In this document: in pieces, positions 12,046 through 20,400 of the stretch
Numbering within the stretch: the first letter of the stretch is position 1
How the letters are laid out: each line of letters starts with the position of its first letter
DNA from: a virus
Reading direction: 5' to 3' (one strand)
DNA: 30,388 bases
IMG/VR virus record: IMGVR_UViG_3300005470_000016
Coordinates: 1-30,388 of that record
Program-made: the position numbers and the translations under genes
The notes under the pieces: model-generated
Databases searched by the model: none
Told to the model about the DNA's origin: nothing
Seen by the model: only the letters and a program-made list of their open reading frames with translations

Positions 12046-12225
12046 TTAAAGTTCACATTGTAAAATCTTGTCTAACTTAATTCCGCTTACGTCGAAATCC
12101 TTTTCAGCTTGTTGTACCGCTTTCCAGTAACTCTCGTTACGTGCTGGGCTGTAAAGTTCGTTTTTACAGTTTAACTGTTTGCGGATTTGTGTGACCGCTG
12201 CTTCTACTCTTTCTGTGTGTTTCAT
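12046..12225 (-). CDS. Hypothetical protein, 59 aa
   Basis: ATG at 12225 with leader AAATAAATAAATT, stop TAA at 12048-12046. The product starts MKHTERVEAAVTQIRKQLNC and continues with a helical, charged body ending LDKILQCEL; two cysteines but no finger spacing. The gene is closely packed (3 nt after the stop of the upstream gene and 13 nt before the next start), as expected for an early operon. Unknown function. Confidence 0.68.
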   Translation of the reverse strand: MKHTERVEAAVTQIRKQLNCKNELYSPARNESYWKAVQQAEKDFDVSGIKLDKILQCEL

Positions 12226-12228
12226 AAT

Positions 12229-12468
12229 TTATTTATTTTTTAGCTCTTGTAATAAATAGGTAATATCTGACTTTGAATTAGCTATAAAATCTAAATCATT
12301 TCTTTTTGTTGGATAATCCTCGTCGGACGCAACCTCTCTTAAATAATCTCCATAAGGTCTTTCTGTCATTTCTATGAATATTATATCATGTTCTACGTTC
12401 TCAATTAACACCCATTCCCCTTTTGACGTGCTATTTAATCTTTGTTCAATCTGTTCTATTCTGCTCAT
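12229..12468 (-). CDS. Ead/Ea22-like protein, 79 aa
   Basis: The pattern matches the Ead/Ea22-like phage family: N-terminal helix (MSRIEQIEQRLNSTSKGEWV) followed by a variable beta region, then the family end NDLDFIANSKSDITYLLQEL. Members occur next to early genes in many temperate phages and have no assigned activity. The ATG at 12468 lies 3 nt after the stop of the 50-aa gene. Confidence in the family comes from the DFIANSKSDI..LL signature. Confidence 0.72.
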   Translation of the reverse strand: MSRIEQIEQRLNSTSKGEWVLIENVEHDIIFIEMTERPYGDYLREVASDEDYPTKRNDLDFIANSKSDITYLLQELKNK

Positions 12469-12471
12469 AGC

Positions 12472-12624
12472 TTAATTAAGATTTAACCATTGAATTTCTG
12501 TACCAACTACAAAAGGCTTTTTTACTCTGTTCTTATGTCCTTTTAGCTTTTTAAAAATCTTATGTGTCGGGGCTTGTGAATCTCTAAATTTTACAGCCTC
12601 TTTTTTTGTTGCGAAATGTCTCAT
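12472..12624 (-). CDS. Small basic hypothetical protein, 50 aa
   Basis: ATG at 12624 with leader AAAACAAATAAATT, stop TAA at 12474-12472. The protein begins MRHFATKKEAVKFRDSQAPT and is strongly basic (HKIFKKLKGHKNRVKKPF), ending in IQWLNLN. Such small basic proteins often bind nucleic acids. It is the first gene after the palindromic promoter at 12655-12684 and so heads the early operon running to the methyltransferase and beyond. No family recognised. Confidence 0.7.
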   Translation of the reverse strand: MRHFATKKEAVKFRDSQAPTHKIFKKLKGHKNRVKKPFVVGTEIQWLNLN

Positions 12625-12654
12625 AATTTATTTGTTTTTACCGTTTCGTATATT

Positions 12655-12684
12655 CAAATGTAAGTAACTTATTTGAACTGACAA
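12655..12684 (-). promoter_or_regulatory. Bacteroidota-type promoter with internal palindrome, copy 2
   Basis: Minus strand TTG (12684-12682), 19 nt, TACATTTG (12662-12655). It shares the palindrome TAAGTTACTTA (12661-12671) and the flanking TCAGTY and TTTGAA with the promoter at 655-685. It drives the operon starting at 12624, and a terminator lies just upstream at 12749-12781. Confidence 0.75.
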
Positions 12685-12748
12685 TGAAAAAAGCGAGAAA
12701 ATATATAATTATTTTTATTTTTCTAGTGTTTACAAGGTTTTAAGAGCG

Positions 12749-12781
12749 AAAAAAAACCGCTACTAATTAAAGTAACGGCTT
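12749..12781 (-). terminator. Intrinsic terminator
   Basis: Minus-strand AGCCGTTACT pairs with AGTAGCGGTT (10 pairs, some G-T) across the loop TTAATT and is followed by eight T. It lies 20 nt after the stop of the gene at 12802-13122 and separates the exonuclease operon from the palindromic promoter. Confidence 0.8.
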
Positions 12782-12801
12782 CACCTTGTCGGGTATAATG
12801 G

Positions 12802-13122
12802 TTATTCGTAATCACTTGTGCCATTTGCGAAATTACCTGTTATTTCGTAATAAATGTAATTTGCCAAACATGGAACAAGAACTTTTTTTATCCATTTCTT
12901 TTTTGAAAACAACATTTTGAACCAATACTTTTGTGAGTCGTTAGGTGTAGCGTAATTCATTTGTCTTGTGTTTTTATTTACGGATGGATTATTAAATCGT
13001 TCTTCTACACTGTCAATCACAACTGGATAGCAAAGCCACGACCAATAAACATTAACTGTATAAATTTCTCCTTCGATTATTTCAACTGTTACTTTTTCTT
13101 TTGTTGGTTTAAATAATTTCAT
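12802..13122 (-). CDS. Hypothetical protein, 106 aa
   Basis: ATG at 13122 after a short leader (TAATAAAAAAAGAT). The protein has an N-terminal strand pair (KVTVEIIEGEIYTVNVYWSW) with a hydrophobic WSWLCYPVVID stretch and a later hydrophobic helix (WIKKVLVPCLANYIYYEI), which could touch membrane. No family recognised. It is the last gene before a terminator. Confidence 0.62.
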   Translation of the reverse strand: MKLFKPTKEKVTVEIIEGEIYTVNVYWSWLCYPVVIDSVEERFNNPSVNKNTRQMNYATPNDSQKYWFKMLFSKKKWIKKVLVPCLANYIYYEITGNFANGTSDYE

Positions 13123-13149
13123 ATCTTTTTTTATTAGTTACGTTTTCCG

Positions 13150-13941
13150 TTATTTCTTAATGTTATTCCTAACTTTAAATTGTAAGTAATCCATGTACGT
13201 CTTATTGTTAACCTTAAACAATGTTTTACACTCTTTACGGTCAGAACATTGTAAGTAATGCTGTATAGTTCCTGCTGCTGTCGTGTATTGTTGTTTGTAG
13301 TGTGGTAGTTTTCCACAGTTAGGACATTCGTACTTTTCACCTCCTCTCAATACTGCATAATGCATATTCGGTCTAATGTATGGTTGTAACTTCTCGTAAA
13401 CTTGTTCTAATGTTTCTACATCACCATCACAATAATAGTGCATATGGTTAAGTGCTTCTTGGTCTTTATCGAATACTATCTTAGTCCATGTAGTAATACC
13501 CCCTGCGTCACGTTTGTTTTGTACTTTAAAATACTTTGCTACTTCGCTAAGTTTGTTGCTAGGTAGGTTTAAGTACTTCTTACAAAGTTTTAACGTGTCA
13601 ATGGAGTTATAAGTATGCTTCATTTCTAAACCGTGAAATACTGCCCTAGTGCGAATCCATTTAATATCGAATCTGTCACCGTTATGCGCTATAATCTCAT
13701 CAGCTTTATCTAGTTGCTTAATAAACTTCTTTACTAGTTGTTTATCGCATTGCTTTTTTAAACCCCAATCTAAATGTTCTACTTTGTCAGAACCTTCCCA
13801 TTTCCAAGAAACAGAAATTATTTGAGCGTAGTCAATTATCTGATGCGGCAATATTGTCTGATTGTAACCAGGTCGCCAAAAGTAACCTTCGCAAAAACTC
13901 GTCTCGATATCGTAAAATAATCTCTTTCGTTTTAAACTCAT
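13150..13941 (-). CDS. DEDDy 3'-5' exonuclease with C-terminal zinc ribbon
   Basis: In 263 aa the three exonuclease motifs are visible: Exo I FYDIET (residues 9-14), Exo II IIAHNGDRFDIKW (near 85-97) and Exo III YYCDGDVETLEQVY (near 176-189), the last with the YxxxD arrangement of the DEDDy class. The C-terminus has a CPNC...C pattern (near 207 and 233) that could bind zinc. It is a DnaQ/PolB-exo-like nuclease for proofreading or DNA degradation. The start at 13941 follows the coiled-coil gene by 2 nt. Confidence 0.8.
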   Translation of the reverse strand: MSLKRKRLFYDIETSFCEGYFWRPGYNQTILPHQIIDYAQIISVSWKWEGSDKVEHLDWGLKKQCDKQLVKKFIKQLDKADEIIAHNGDRFDIKWIRTRAVFHGLEMKHTYNSIDTLKLCKKYLNLPSNKLSEVAKYFKVQNKRDAGGITTWTKIVFDKDQEALNHMHYYCDGDVETLEQVYEKLQPYIRPNMHYAVLRGGEKYECPNCGKLPHYKQQYTTAAGTIQHYLQCSDRKECKTLFKVNNKTYMDYLQFKVRNNIKK

Positions 13942-13943
13942 AA

Positions 13944-14375
13944 CTATTTCAGTTTATCCATTTGTTGCTTAATCTCTTCAGCTTTTTCCATCAACTCAGC
14001 GTGTGACTGTTTTAGTTTGTCGAGTTCTGTTAGTTCAATGATTAGACCGTTTTCTTTCTTGAATTTCTCCTGAAACGTTCCTTCGGTTATATATAAACCA
14101 CTATTAAGATAGTCTTTTGCAAACTTATCCAACAACTCGCAATCTTCTTTGATACGTTGAGCGTCTTTTTTGTATGAGATGATTTCGGCGAACAATTTCT
14201 TACCGCTATCATATAACATCTTATCCATTCCATGCTCATCTAATATATAAATACAGTCATCTTCACTCAAATGGATAGTGTTAATATCACATTGGTCATA
14301 GTTAAATCTAGTACCTACCGCACTTACAACCTCTTTAGCATTCTTAAAATACTCTTTTACTTCTTCTAATTCCAT
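13944..14375 (-). CDS. Coiled-coil hypothetical protein, 143 aa
   Basis: The ATG at 14375 has the leader AAATTAAAAATT and lies about 20 nt after a strong promoter. The protein (MELEEVKEYFKNAKEVVSAV) is acidic, with an alpha-helical C-terminus that is a clear coiled coil (ELDKLKQSHAELMEKAEEIK). It may be an accessory partner of the exonuclease that follows 2 nt later, but no known family is recognised. Confidence 0.68.
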   Translation of the reverse strand: MELEEVKEYFKNAKEVVSAVGTRFNYDQCDINTIHLSEDDCIYILDEHGMDKMLYDSGKKLFAEIISYKKDAQRIKEDCELLDKFAKDYLNSGLYITEGTFQEKFKKENGLIIELTELDKLKQSHAELMEKAEEIKQQMDKLK

Positions 14376-14398
14376 AATTTTTAATTTATTTGTTTTCC

Positions 14399-14428
14399 CA
14401 AAGATAATAATATATATTTAATAAACAA
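14399..14428 (-). promoter_or_regulatory. Promoter of the exonuclease operon
   Basis: Minus strand TTG (14428-14426), 19 nt, TATCTTTG (14406-14399). The spacer is nearly identical to that of the promoter at 5928-5957. It sits 3' of a terminator, so it begins a new transcript. Confidence 0.75.
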
Positions 14429-14437
14429 GCATAAACG

Positions 14438-14465
14438 AAAAAATCCCCTCACATAAGCAAGGGGA
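14438..14465 (-). terminator. Intrinsic terminator after the lysis genes
   Basis: Minus-strand TCCCCT (14465-14460) pairs with AGGGGA (14449-14444), followed by TTTTTT. It ends the leader or 3' region that follows the u-spanin gene. Confidence 0.75.
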
Positions 14466-14497
14466 CTAAAAATTAAACTATGACGAAAATAAATCTT

Positions 14498-14532
14498 GAT
14501 AAGAGCCGTTTAGTGCAATAGCAACTCTTATC
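14498..14532 (-). other. 8-bp inverted repeat between promoter-like box and terminator
   Basis: GATAAGAG and CTCTTATC (14532-14525 and 14505-14498 on the minus strand) can form a stem with a 19-nt loop. With the TATATTTG box at 14548-14555 and the terminator at 14438-14465 this could be a small RNA of about 100 nt. Unlike Pk1-Pk4 I see no convincing second interleaved helix. Confidence 0.4.
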
Positions 14533-14547
14533 TATTTTCTAGAGTAT

Positions 14548-14555
14548 CAAATATA
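14548..14555 (-). promoter_or_regulatory. -7 box after the u-spanin gene
   Basis: TATATTTG on the minus strand, 7 nt after the u-spanin stop codon. No TTG at either the 19-nt or 12-nt distance; weak support. Confidence 0.3.
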
Positions 14556-14561
14556 ACTAAA

Positions 14562-15023
14562 TTATTTAATTATTCCGTAAAATCTTAAAATAAATTTCAA
14601 AATAAAGTTTAAAGCGAATCCGATAAGTAGCCACAACCACCACAAAGAACGCTTATTCTCTTGACGTGATACCGTTCTATTAGTCTTTTCATCTTGCTTA
14701 TTTATCGATCGCTCAATCTTGGCTGTTCTAACAGACGTTTTCAAGCTGTCTGAATATAGTTGTCGATAATGTTTTAAACTGTCGTTGAATCGCTTTAAAT
14801 CGAACCTTACACGCCATTTCGTTTCAATTACTGGCTCAGGACAATCAACTTTAACTAGTCGCTCGATAATAGAGTCTTTACCGTTAATAATTAACGTATC
14901 AGTTAAACGTACTTCTTTTGTGACTGTTTCGACTTTGTATCCTTTTTTGACCGCTTTGGTTAAGTGGTGATTCATCGAACACGAAGAAAGCATTATTATT
15001 AATATAAGTATATAAGGTTTCAT
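14562..15023 (-). CDS. u-spanin: lipoprotein plus C-terminal membrane helix
   Basis: The 153-aa protein has a signal peptide ending in a lipobox (MKPYILILIIMLSSC, Cys15), a long helical periplasmic region with heptad-like spacing (residues about 70-120) and a C-terminal membrane helix (SLWWLWLLIGFALNFILKFI, near 127-146). One chain anchored in the outer membrane by lipid and in the inner membrane by a helix is the layout of unimolecular spanins such as T1 gp11, which fuse the two membranes at lysis. It follows holin and endolysin, completing the lysis cassette of a Gram-negative host. Confidence 0.82.
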   Translation of the reverse strand: MKPYILILIIMLSSCSMNHHLTKAVKKGYKVETVTKEVRLTDTLIINGKDSIIERLVKVDCPEPVIETKWRVRFDLKRFNDSLKHYRQLYSDSLKTSVRTAKIERSINKQDEKTNRTVSRQENKRSLWWLWLLIGFALNFILKFILRFYGIIK

Positions 15024-15134
15024 TATATGTGTTTGCGTATAAATTAGCTGAAAATCAATGTTTTATATGTGTTTACGTATAGTGTAACAAAGTAAGGGTT
15101 AAAAGTTTATATTCTTGTAACAAAGTCAGGGTTA
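15023..15134 (-). repeat. Two pairs of direct repeats between endolysin and u-spanin
   Basis: TTATATGTGTTTRCGTATA occurs at 15023-15041 and 15063-15081 (40-nt offset), and GTAACAAAGTMAGGGTTA occurs at 15084-15101 and 15117-15134 (33-nt offset); each pair differs at one base. The last repeat includes the endolysin stop codon, and the first begins at the u-spanin start codon. They look like repeated protein-binding sites or residues of a local duplication. Confidence 0.75.
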
Positions 15135-15611
15135 TTTCTTATAGATGTTTTTGTCTTGAAGCCCGATTGACTTACACCATTTAACAGTGTCGAATGAAGG
15201 ACAAGCCTTTGCAGCAAATTGATTATGTCCTGCAACTTTCCAATTAGGGTGTATTGTAGTGTGTGCCTTAACATACATTTCTAAAGCTTCCTTTTGTGCC
15301 TTAGTTCTAGTGTCTTTTGCTTTGCCGTTTTTATCCGTTCCCCCTACATATACGATATGTCTTGACTTTGAATTAATACCCCTAGCACCGTTCGAAATCT
15401 CCCAAGAATCTACAACATCATCATCGTTGTATTCTATTAATGTTTCAATAGTTCCGTCTAAATGGATTAGTTCAGAATACCCAACACGTGACCAGCCTCG
15501 ACCGCCTTTTGATTTAGGGTTGGTGTGCCAACGGTTAATCTCTTCGCTTGTTACTTCTCTACCTTCAGGTGTTGCTGTACAATGTATTACTAGATATTCT
15601 AATTTAGCCAT
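15132..15611 (-). CDS. Endolysin: N-acetylmuramoyl-L-alanine amidase (T7 lysozyme-like)
   Basis: The 159-aa protein is an Amidase_2 enzyme. Zinc ligands fit H10 (LVIHCTAT), H129 and C137 (VAGHNQFAAKACPSFD); Y45 (RVGYSELI) and K135 match the catalytic Tyr and Lys of T7 lysozyme. It cuts the bond between N-acetylmuramic acid and L-alanine in peptidoglycan. There is no signal peptide, so release depends on the holin encoded directly upstream (the gap is 1 nt). Full-length for the family. Confidence 0.9.
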   Translation of the reverse strand: MAKLEYLVIHCTATPEGREVTSEEINRWHTNPKSKGGRGWSRVGYSELIHLDGTIETLIEYNDDDVVDSWEISNGARGINSKSRHIVYVGGTDKNGKAKDTRTKAQKEALEMYVKAHTTIHPNWKVAGHNQFAAKACPSFDTVKWCKSIGLQDKNIYKK

Positions 15612-15612
15612 A

Positions 15613-16095
15613 TTAATCTTCTAAATGTTTTTTGATATTTTTTGCTCTAGTGATGATAGAAGTGAACCGCCCTAAGAAACTCCATCCTTTTACATCCATA
15701 AAGGACTCATCCATTGACTTAACCTCTATAGATAGTAAAACCAACGCTATAATTTTTGTACTTAAAAAGTCAACACTCACAACCATTTGAGTAAGCTCAT
15801 TAATTATAAAATAATCTGAAGCATAAACTAGCATAACCGCACCAACATAGCTTAATATTTTTGGTATTAATCCGTACCTTGCTTTTTTTGAAGTTACGAC
15901 CTCTTTTAAACTATACGCCCTCCATATACCAAACAAAGTGTCTACAATAGTACTTATTGCTACTATGATTATAATTCCACTTACTGGACTGAAGAATACT
16001 GTTAATACTTTTACCAACGTAGTTAAATATGATAATACTAATTCCTTCATTGATTTAACGTGTTTATTATTGGTAATTTGCTCATGTTTAGGCAT
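15613..16095 (-). CDS. Holin (phage holin_4-like), 160 aa
   Basis: From the ATG at 16095 (MPKHEQITNNKHVKSMKELV) or the later ATG at 16050 (MKELVLSYL), the protein has three hydrophobic segments: VSGIIIIVAISTIVDTLFGI, LIPKILSYVGAVMLVYASDY and STKIIALVLLSIEV. The DTLFGIWRAYSLKE...SKKARYGLIPK part matches toxin-secretion/phage-lysis holins. It would form the membrane hole that releases the amidase. A frame opening exists up to 16155, but it runs through the promoter at 16104, so it is not used. The choice between 16095 and 16050 is not settled. Confidence 0.8.
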   Translation of the reverse strand: MPKHEQITNNKHVKSMKELVLSYLTTLVKVLTVFFSPVSGIIIIVAISTIVDTLFGIWRAYSLKEVVTSKKARYGLIPKILSYVGAVMLVYASDYFIINELTQMVVSVDFLSTKIIALVLLSIEVKSMDESFMDVKGWSFLGRFTSIITRAKNIKKHLED

Positions 16096-16103
16096 TTTCT
16101 TTG

Positions 16104-16126
16104 CAAAGATACGAAAAAAAACACAA
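16104..16126 (-). promoter_or_regulatory. Promoter of the lysis cassette (short-spacer type)
   Basis: Minus-strand TATCTTTG (16111-16104) with TTTTG 12 nt upstream (TTG at 16126-16124). A second TTTGG lies at 21 nt, so either spacing can be read. It would start transcription within a few bases of the holin ATG at 16095. Confidence 0.5.
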
Positions 16127-16228
16127 AACTTCCAAATTATACAATAAATTTTCACAACCGATAACTAAATATAACACACTGTTAAGAATTTAACACGTTA
16201 TACTTAGCTACCAATTGCTCAATGAATA

Positions 16229-16324
16229 CTACTTTTTAGGTTTAACTACGTGTTCGTCATCGCCCCTATCAGTCTGTGGGTCAACTATTTCGTTCGCTTC
16301 CTGTTCGTTTTCTTCTTCCGGCAT
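16229..16324 (-). CDS. Very small acidic protein, 31 aa
   Basis: ATG at 16324 with an excellent leader (AAACAAATAAAACA), stop TAG at 16231-16229. The product MPEEENEQEANEIVDPQTDR then GDDEHVVKPKK is extremely acidic with a basic end. The good start context and placement 26 nt after the stop of the previous tail gene support a real gene, but the short length limits certainty. Role unknown. The 130 nt beyond it, before the holin promoter, hold only an AT-rich inverted repeat (TATAAC/GTTATA, about 16171-16202). Confidence 0.5.
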   Translation of the reverse strand: MPEEENEQEANEIVDPQTDRGDDEHVVKPKK

Positions 16325-16350
16325 TGTTTTATTTGTTTATGGTTATTAAT

Positions 16351-16638
16351 TTATCCTAAGTTTGTGTATAAAAATGTTTCGCAAGCTTCTTCACTTACGA
16401 ATGACGAGCCACTCGAATCGACTATATTCGCAAACTCAAACACCTTTCTTTCAACTCCTATTCTGTTTAAGTAAGCTGTATCCCCTGTTGAGTCGCTTCC
16501 TTTATAGTAAAATGAAAAATCATAATCTGCGTTCCTGTAATACTTTATACTGTCTGAGTTTTCAATTACATAAGCATCGTTAGTCACTGTATCTGTAACA
16601 CTAAAAAAGTTCCCTAATATCTCGAATTTATAAGCCAT
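16351..16638 (-). CDS. Small conserved tail-module protein, 95 aa
   Basis: The protein (MAYKFEILGNFFSVTDTVTN onward) is strand-rich with an aromatic repeat-like middle (YYRNADYDFSFYYKGSDSTG) and resembles short proteins found next to tail or baseplate genes in Bacteroidota phages and prophages. No defined function. The start overlaps the stop of the upstream gene (TAATG), so it is coupled to it. Confidence 0.65.
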   Translation of the reverse strand: MAYKFEILGNFFSVTDTVTNDAYVIENSDSIKYYRNADYDFSFYYKGSDSTGDTAYLNRIGVERKVFEFANIVDSSGSSFVSEEACETFLYTNLG

Positions 16639-17498
16639 TATTGTTTATTATAAAATGATTTTTGATTTTTAACTCTATCACCAAACACAACAGTTAACTT
16701 TGCGCCACGGTCTAATTCCAAATATTCAACTTCTGCGCTTTCTTCTAACACTACAGGCTTGTCGAATAGTAAATAATCGTGGTTGTATTTGTTATGGTCT
16801 GAAATATAGCACCCATCTTCATTCAGTAGGTGAAAGTCAATTATTCTACGTGTAACGCAAATAGTTACTGGATCTGTTCTTAACTCGTAAGTATTTAGAT
16901 TTTCCCTCGTTGCTTTTTCTACTTTTCTTCCTTTTGTTATGTAGTTTACTATGTCTGTTTTTGGCTTACGATTACCAAAGAATCCGTTAAATCTTACTGT
17001 GTCTTCAAAGTTTGAATCTGTAAAATCAATGTCTTTAGGTTGGTAGTAACTATTAAACTTTGAGTAAATACGTGAAGTGCCCGAAGCTGAAGCAATGCTA
17101 TATTGTTTTAGTTCGTACATTCCCCAAGTAAAAGAACCTGAAACACCGCTAACCGTATAGGATACATTAACTATGTATTTACCTGCTCCGTAAGTGTTTA
17201 GGTATTGTTGCCAATCGTAAATAAAACCAACCGCTAAACTGTCGTTAGGGAAAACACCCTCAGTTCCTAAATTGTCAAGCTCTTCGCCATCACAGTTTGT
17301 TATTGTTATTTCAATAGTGTCTGAAATTTCTGAGGCTTTAACATAAACACCCAGTAAGTCGTTTTTGTACCTGTCATTTTCTGTTGGGTGAGCAAGTACT
17401 AAACAAGCCTTACAGCATCCTGTTAACCCTCTATCTTCTTCTTCGAATCCTGAAGGTAGTGTTATTACTTTTACACACTCTTTGTATCTGTTATTCAT
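16638..17498 (-). CDS. Baseplate or distal tail-associated protein, 286 aa
   Basis: The 286-aa protein is beta-rich (for example GAGKYIVNVSYTVSGVSGSF) with a cysteine-containing N-terminal segment (GLTGCCKACLVLAHPTENDR), and no membrane region. Position between the large fibre-like gene and the lysis genes suggests a baseplate, fibre-adaptor or fibre-tip protein. No catalytic motif. TAATG overlaps join it to both neighbours. Confidence 0.6.
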   Translation of the reverse strand: MNNRYKECVKVITLPSGFEEEDRGLTGCCKACLVLAHPTENDRYKNDLLGVYVKASEISDTIEITITNCDGEELDNLGTEGVFPNDSLAVGFIYDWQQYLNTYGAGKYIVNVSYTVSGVSGSFTWGMYELKQYSIASASGTSRIYSKFNSYYQPKDIDFTDSNFEDTVRFNGFFGNRKPKTDIVNYITKGRKVEKATRENLNTYELRTDPVTICVTRRIIDFHLLNEDGCYISDHNKYNHDYLLFDKPVVLEESAEVEYLELDRGAKLTVVFGDRVKNQKSFYNKQ

Positions 17499-20400
17499 TA
17501 GTAAAGGCTATAGTAGTTATTTGTATTATTTTCGATAAAGGCTCTAGATGAAGATTTAGATTTTTGGTAGAATATAATCTCCTGCATATTACCATCATGG
17601 CAAGGCTCGCCCCCTGGGAATTGTAGCCTACTAATCGTGTTTAAAAACAGGGTGCTAGTGTGTAACTCCGTATCTTCACCTAAATAAGCCCCATTCCTGT
17701 ACATTGTTACTGTATTCGAGCCTGTATCTCTAAACGTGCTAGTGTTAAATGAGCCTGTAGAAGTATCTGAAGAGCTTATATTTGAAGCAGCGTTTGAAAC
17801 ATAAGATTCTAAATCGTTGCTAAAATCCCAAAATGTAAGATAAGGGAATTGCTCTGAAGAATTACTTAGTGATAAAGACTGTATTCCAGTAGTTGACCTA
17901 TCAAAAACAAAAGACTCGTAAATACCACCTGTAACGGCTTTATCTAATATCTCAAAGTAATCATCTACACCGTCAAACAATAACGCTGGTTTTCCGTTAG
18001 AAGATAAATTAACCACACCAGCAGAAACAATTAACGGTTGATTTGCGTGTGTTGTCTGAATCGCATTGTTAGCCGTTCCGCTTTGGTCATACCATATCGA
18101 AACATAAGCGTCATCATCACCTACAAATGAAAGCAAAGAAGTAGTGTCTAAGTCCATCCCGTCGAATCCAATATCCTGCTCTGCGTCATCAAAGGCTCTA
18201 CGTACTCGAATCGCTTTATTGTCTGAATAAACATCATCGTTAGAAACTCTCCTAAGTGAATACCCCATTGAAGCGTCTTTTAAAGAAGTGATTAAGAACT
18301 CATCCTCTTCAGCTTCTTCTGAATAGATACGTGTACTAATACAAACATCACTTGCGTTCACTATATTAGTGTCAATTAAGCATTTTAACGTTGCTACGTT
18401 TGACGCAATAGTCATTTGTAAACCTGTCTCACCCGATAGCGGTTTTAGTGGATTAGCTGAAACGTTCCCTTGTGGTAATTCCGTACTTATAACCCATCTA
18501 TTCCCAGCTTCTTTGTCTTCTATTGTTATCTCAGCCCAAGGATTTACATAGTTTTGATTCCATGTGCAAACGCTTGTTAAAGTATGCACTTCGTTATTTA
18601 GTAGGTTCGTAGCTGTTTGACCTGTTGAATTTATTAAATATGTGTTTACGGTTGTTACGTTTAAATCATTCTCGTAAGGTAAAACACCTAATTGAAAGTT
18701 ATTAAAATCTTCTACACCATCAACGGACGTATAGTATGCAACTCTAATAATCCAATCACCTAAATCATTATATGGTCGCCAGTTCTTGTTTTTACCGTCA
18801 AATGGTTCTGTAATATCAAAGAAGTCGTTATTAACGTTTGCTTGTTGTAACCAATATCTCCAATCATTTAAGAAGCCGTATCTTAATTCTAAACCATATT
18901 TCCCTGAAACGTCTAAACTCGGCTTTCTTATTAACTCTATTTTGTTACGGTCTGAAGTTGGTGGTAAACCAAAACCTCTCGGAGTTAAAAAGTTTGGTTG
19001 AAATTGTCCGTTAATATATGGTACATTCTCAAAGCTGAAAAAGTTATTTTCAAGTGTGAACTCTTCTTCTGTAGTTGTGTTGTATGCGTATATTCTAGTT
19101 CTTACACCTTCATACTCAACATTATCAATGAGTAAAAAATTACTTTTATAAAGTACATCATCCTCAGTTGTTGTTTGTTTTAATGGTGCTGTGATATTGT
19201 TTCCTGCATGGTCATATAAATACTCGTTTACTACGTTAGGAATCTTAACGCCTAAGGTTGGAGCGTCAATGTTATCTTGGTTTAATATAGTTAGATTTAC
19301 ACGGTCTGAAAATTGACCTGTATAGTTATGATTAGCCAAACTGACCCACATAGTAGTTAACCTCTCACCGTCTGCGAAGTTAGCAAAGTAAGCAAGCGCA
19401 GCAGCGTTAGGTTGTACCTTTCCTGAAACGGTTAATGTAGTACCACTAATCTCAAATTGTAAATCTGTTAAATCCCATGCAGCACCGTCTTCATTTACAT
19501 AGCCACTGTAAACCGTTGTGTCAGGTGATGTCGAGTGATTAAAATCTACATCAGGTGCGTTTAACAGTAGGTTTTGCCCTGCATTAGTTACCTTATTTTG
19601 ATACACAGAACCGTCAGCAGGTCTGAACAATAATCCAATTCTATACTCGCTTAAAGTTGTTGATTGATTATCAGCTTCAATAGTCGCTTCAAAAGTACAG
19701 TCTCCTGAGTAATCTAAGCTGTCAATATTATTACCTAGTGAATCCTTAAATTGAATATCTTGAAAAGTGTAATTATTCACACCCCCATTGTAATTCTCGT
19801 TAAATCCTCCCGTGTTTGATTGCGTATTTGAAGAACTGCTTTCTAGTATTCCGTTAGGGTTTCCAAACTGTGAAAACGCTTTTATGTTTACAATCGGAGC
19901 TAGACAGTCTGTATTGTCGTAGTAATTAGGTTCTGAATAACCGTCTTTAATTACCCCCCATTGCCACATCTTATAAGTTATAGTCCAGTCTTTCCAACCG
20001 TCATTTGCGTCAGCCTCATACGTTAATTCAACGTCTTTTATCAACCCACCTGACATATCCCCAAGTTGATTCATTGTGACACTGTTTGTAACTGTTAAAG
20101 ATGAAAGGTCTTGTACTTGAAATAAGTTATAACTACCATCTAAAATGGACGCTAAAGAGTTAGAACCGTTTGGAGTAAGGTTAATAGTCGCTTCAATCGA
20201 AGCTGGTTTTTTATTTGCTAGTATAGCCATACCACCCCATGAACCACTTGTAGGAAAAACTACAGTAGAGGCAATACCAACAAAAGGCGTTATCTCACTA
20301 TCAATAAACATCGTTGTGCCGTTTACGAATAGTATAGTTTTTGTCTCTGAGAATGTCGCACCAGTAGAAACAATCAAAAAAGATATTGTTATAGTGTCAC

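Noticed and set aside
13134-13340. 68-aa minus-strand ORF overlapping the exonuclease
   Set aside because: It lies in another frame of the zinc-ribbon end of the DEDD exonuclease and has no start context; the exonuclease frame carries clear motifs.
15259-15624. 121-aa plus-strand ORF opposite the endolysin
   Set aside because: Fully antisense to a gene with all zinc ligands in place; no promoter on that strand.
16168-16205. Further attC-like or terminator element between the 31-aa gene and the holin promoter
   Set aside because: TATAAC and GTTATA pair with a small inner stem, but total length is only about 35 nt, the arms are A/T only, and no U-tract follows.
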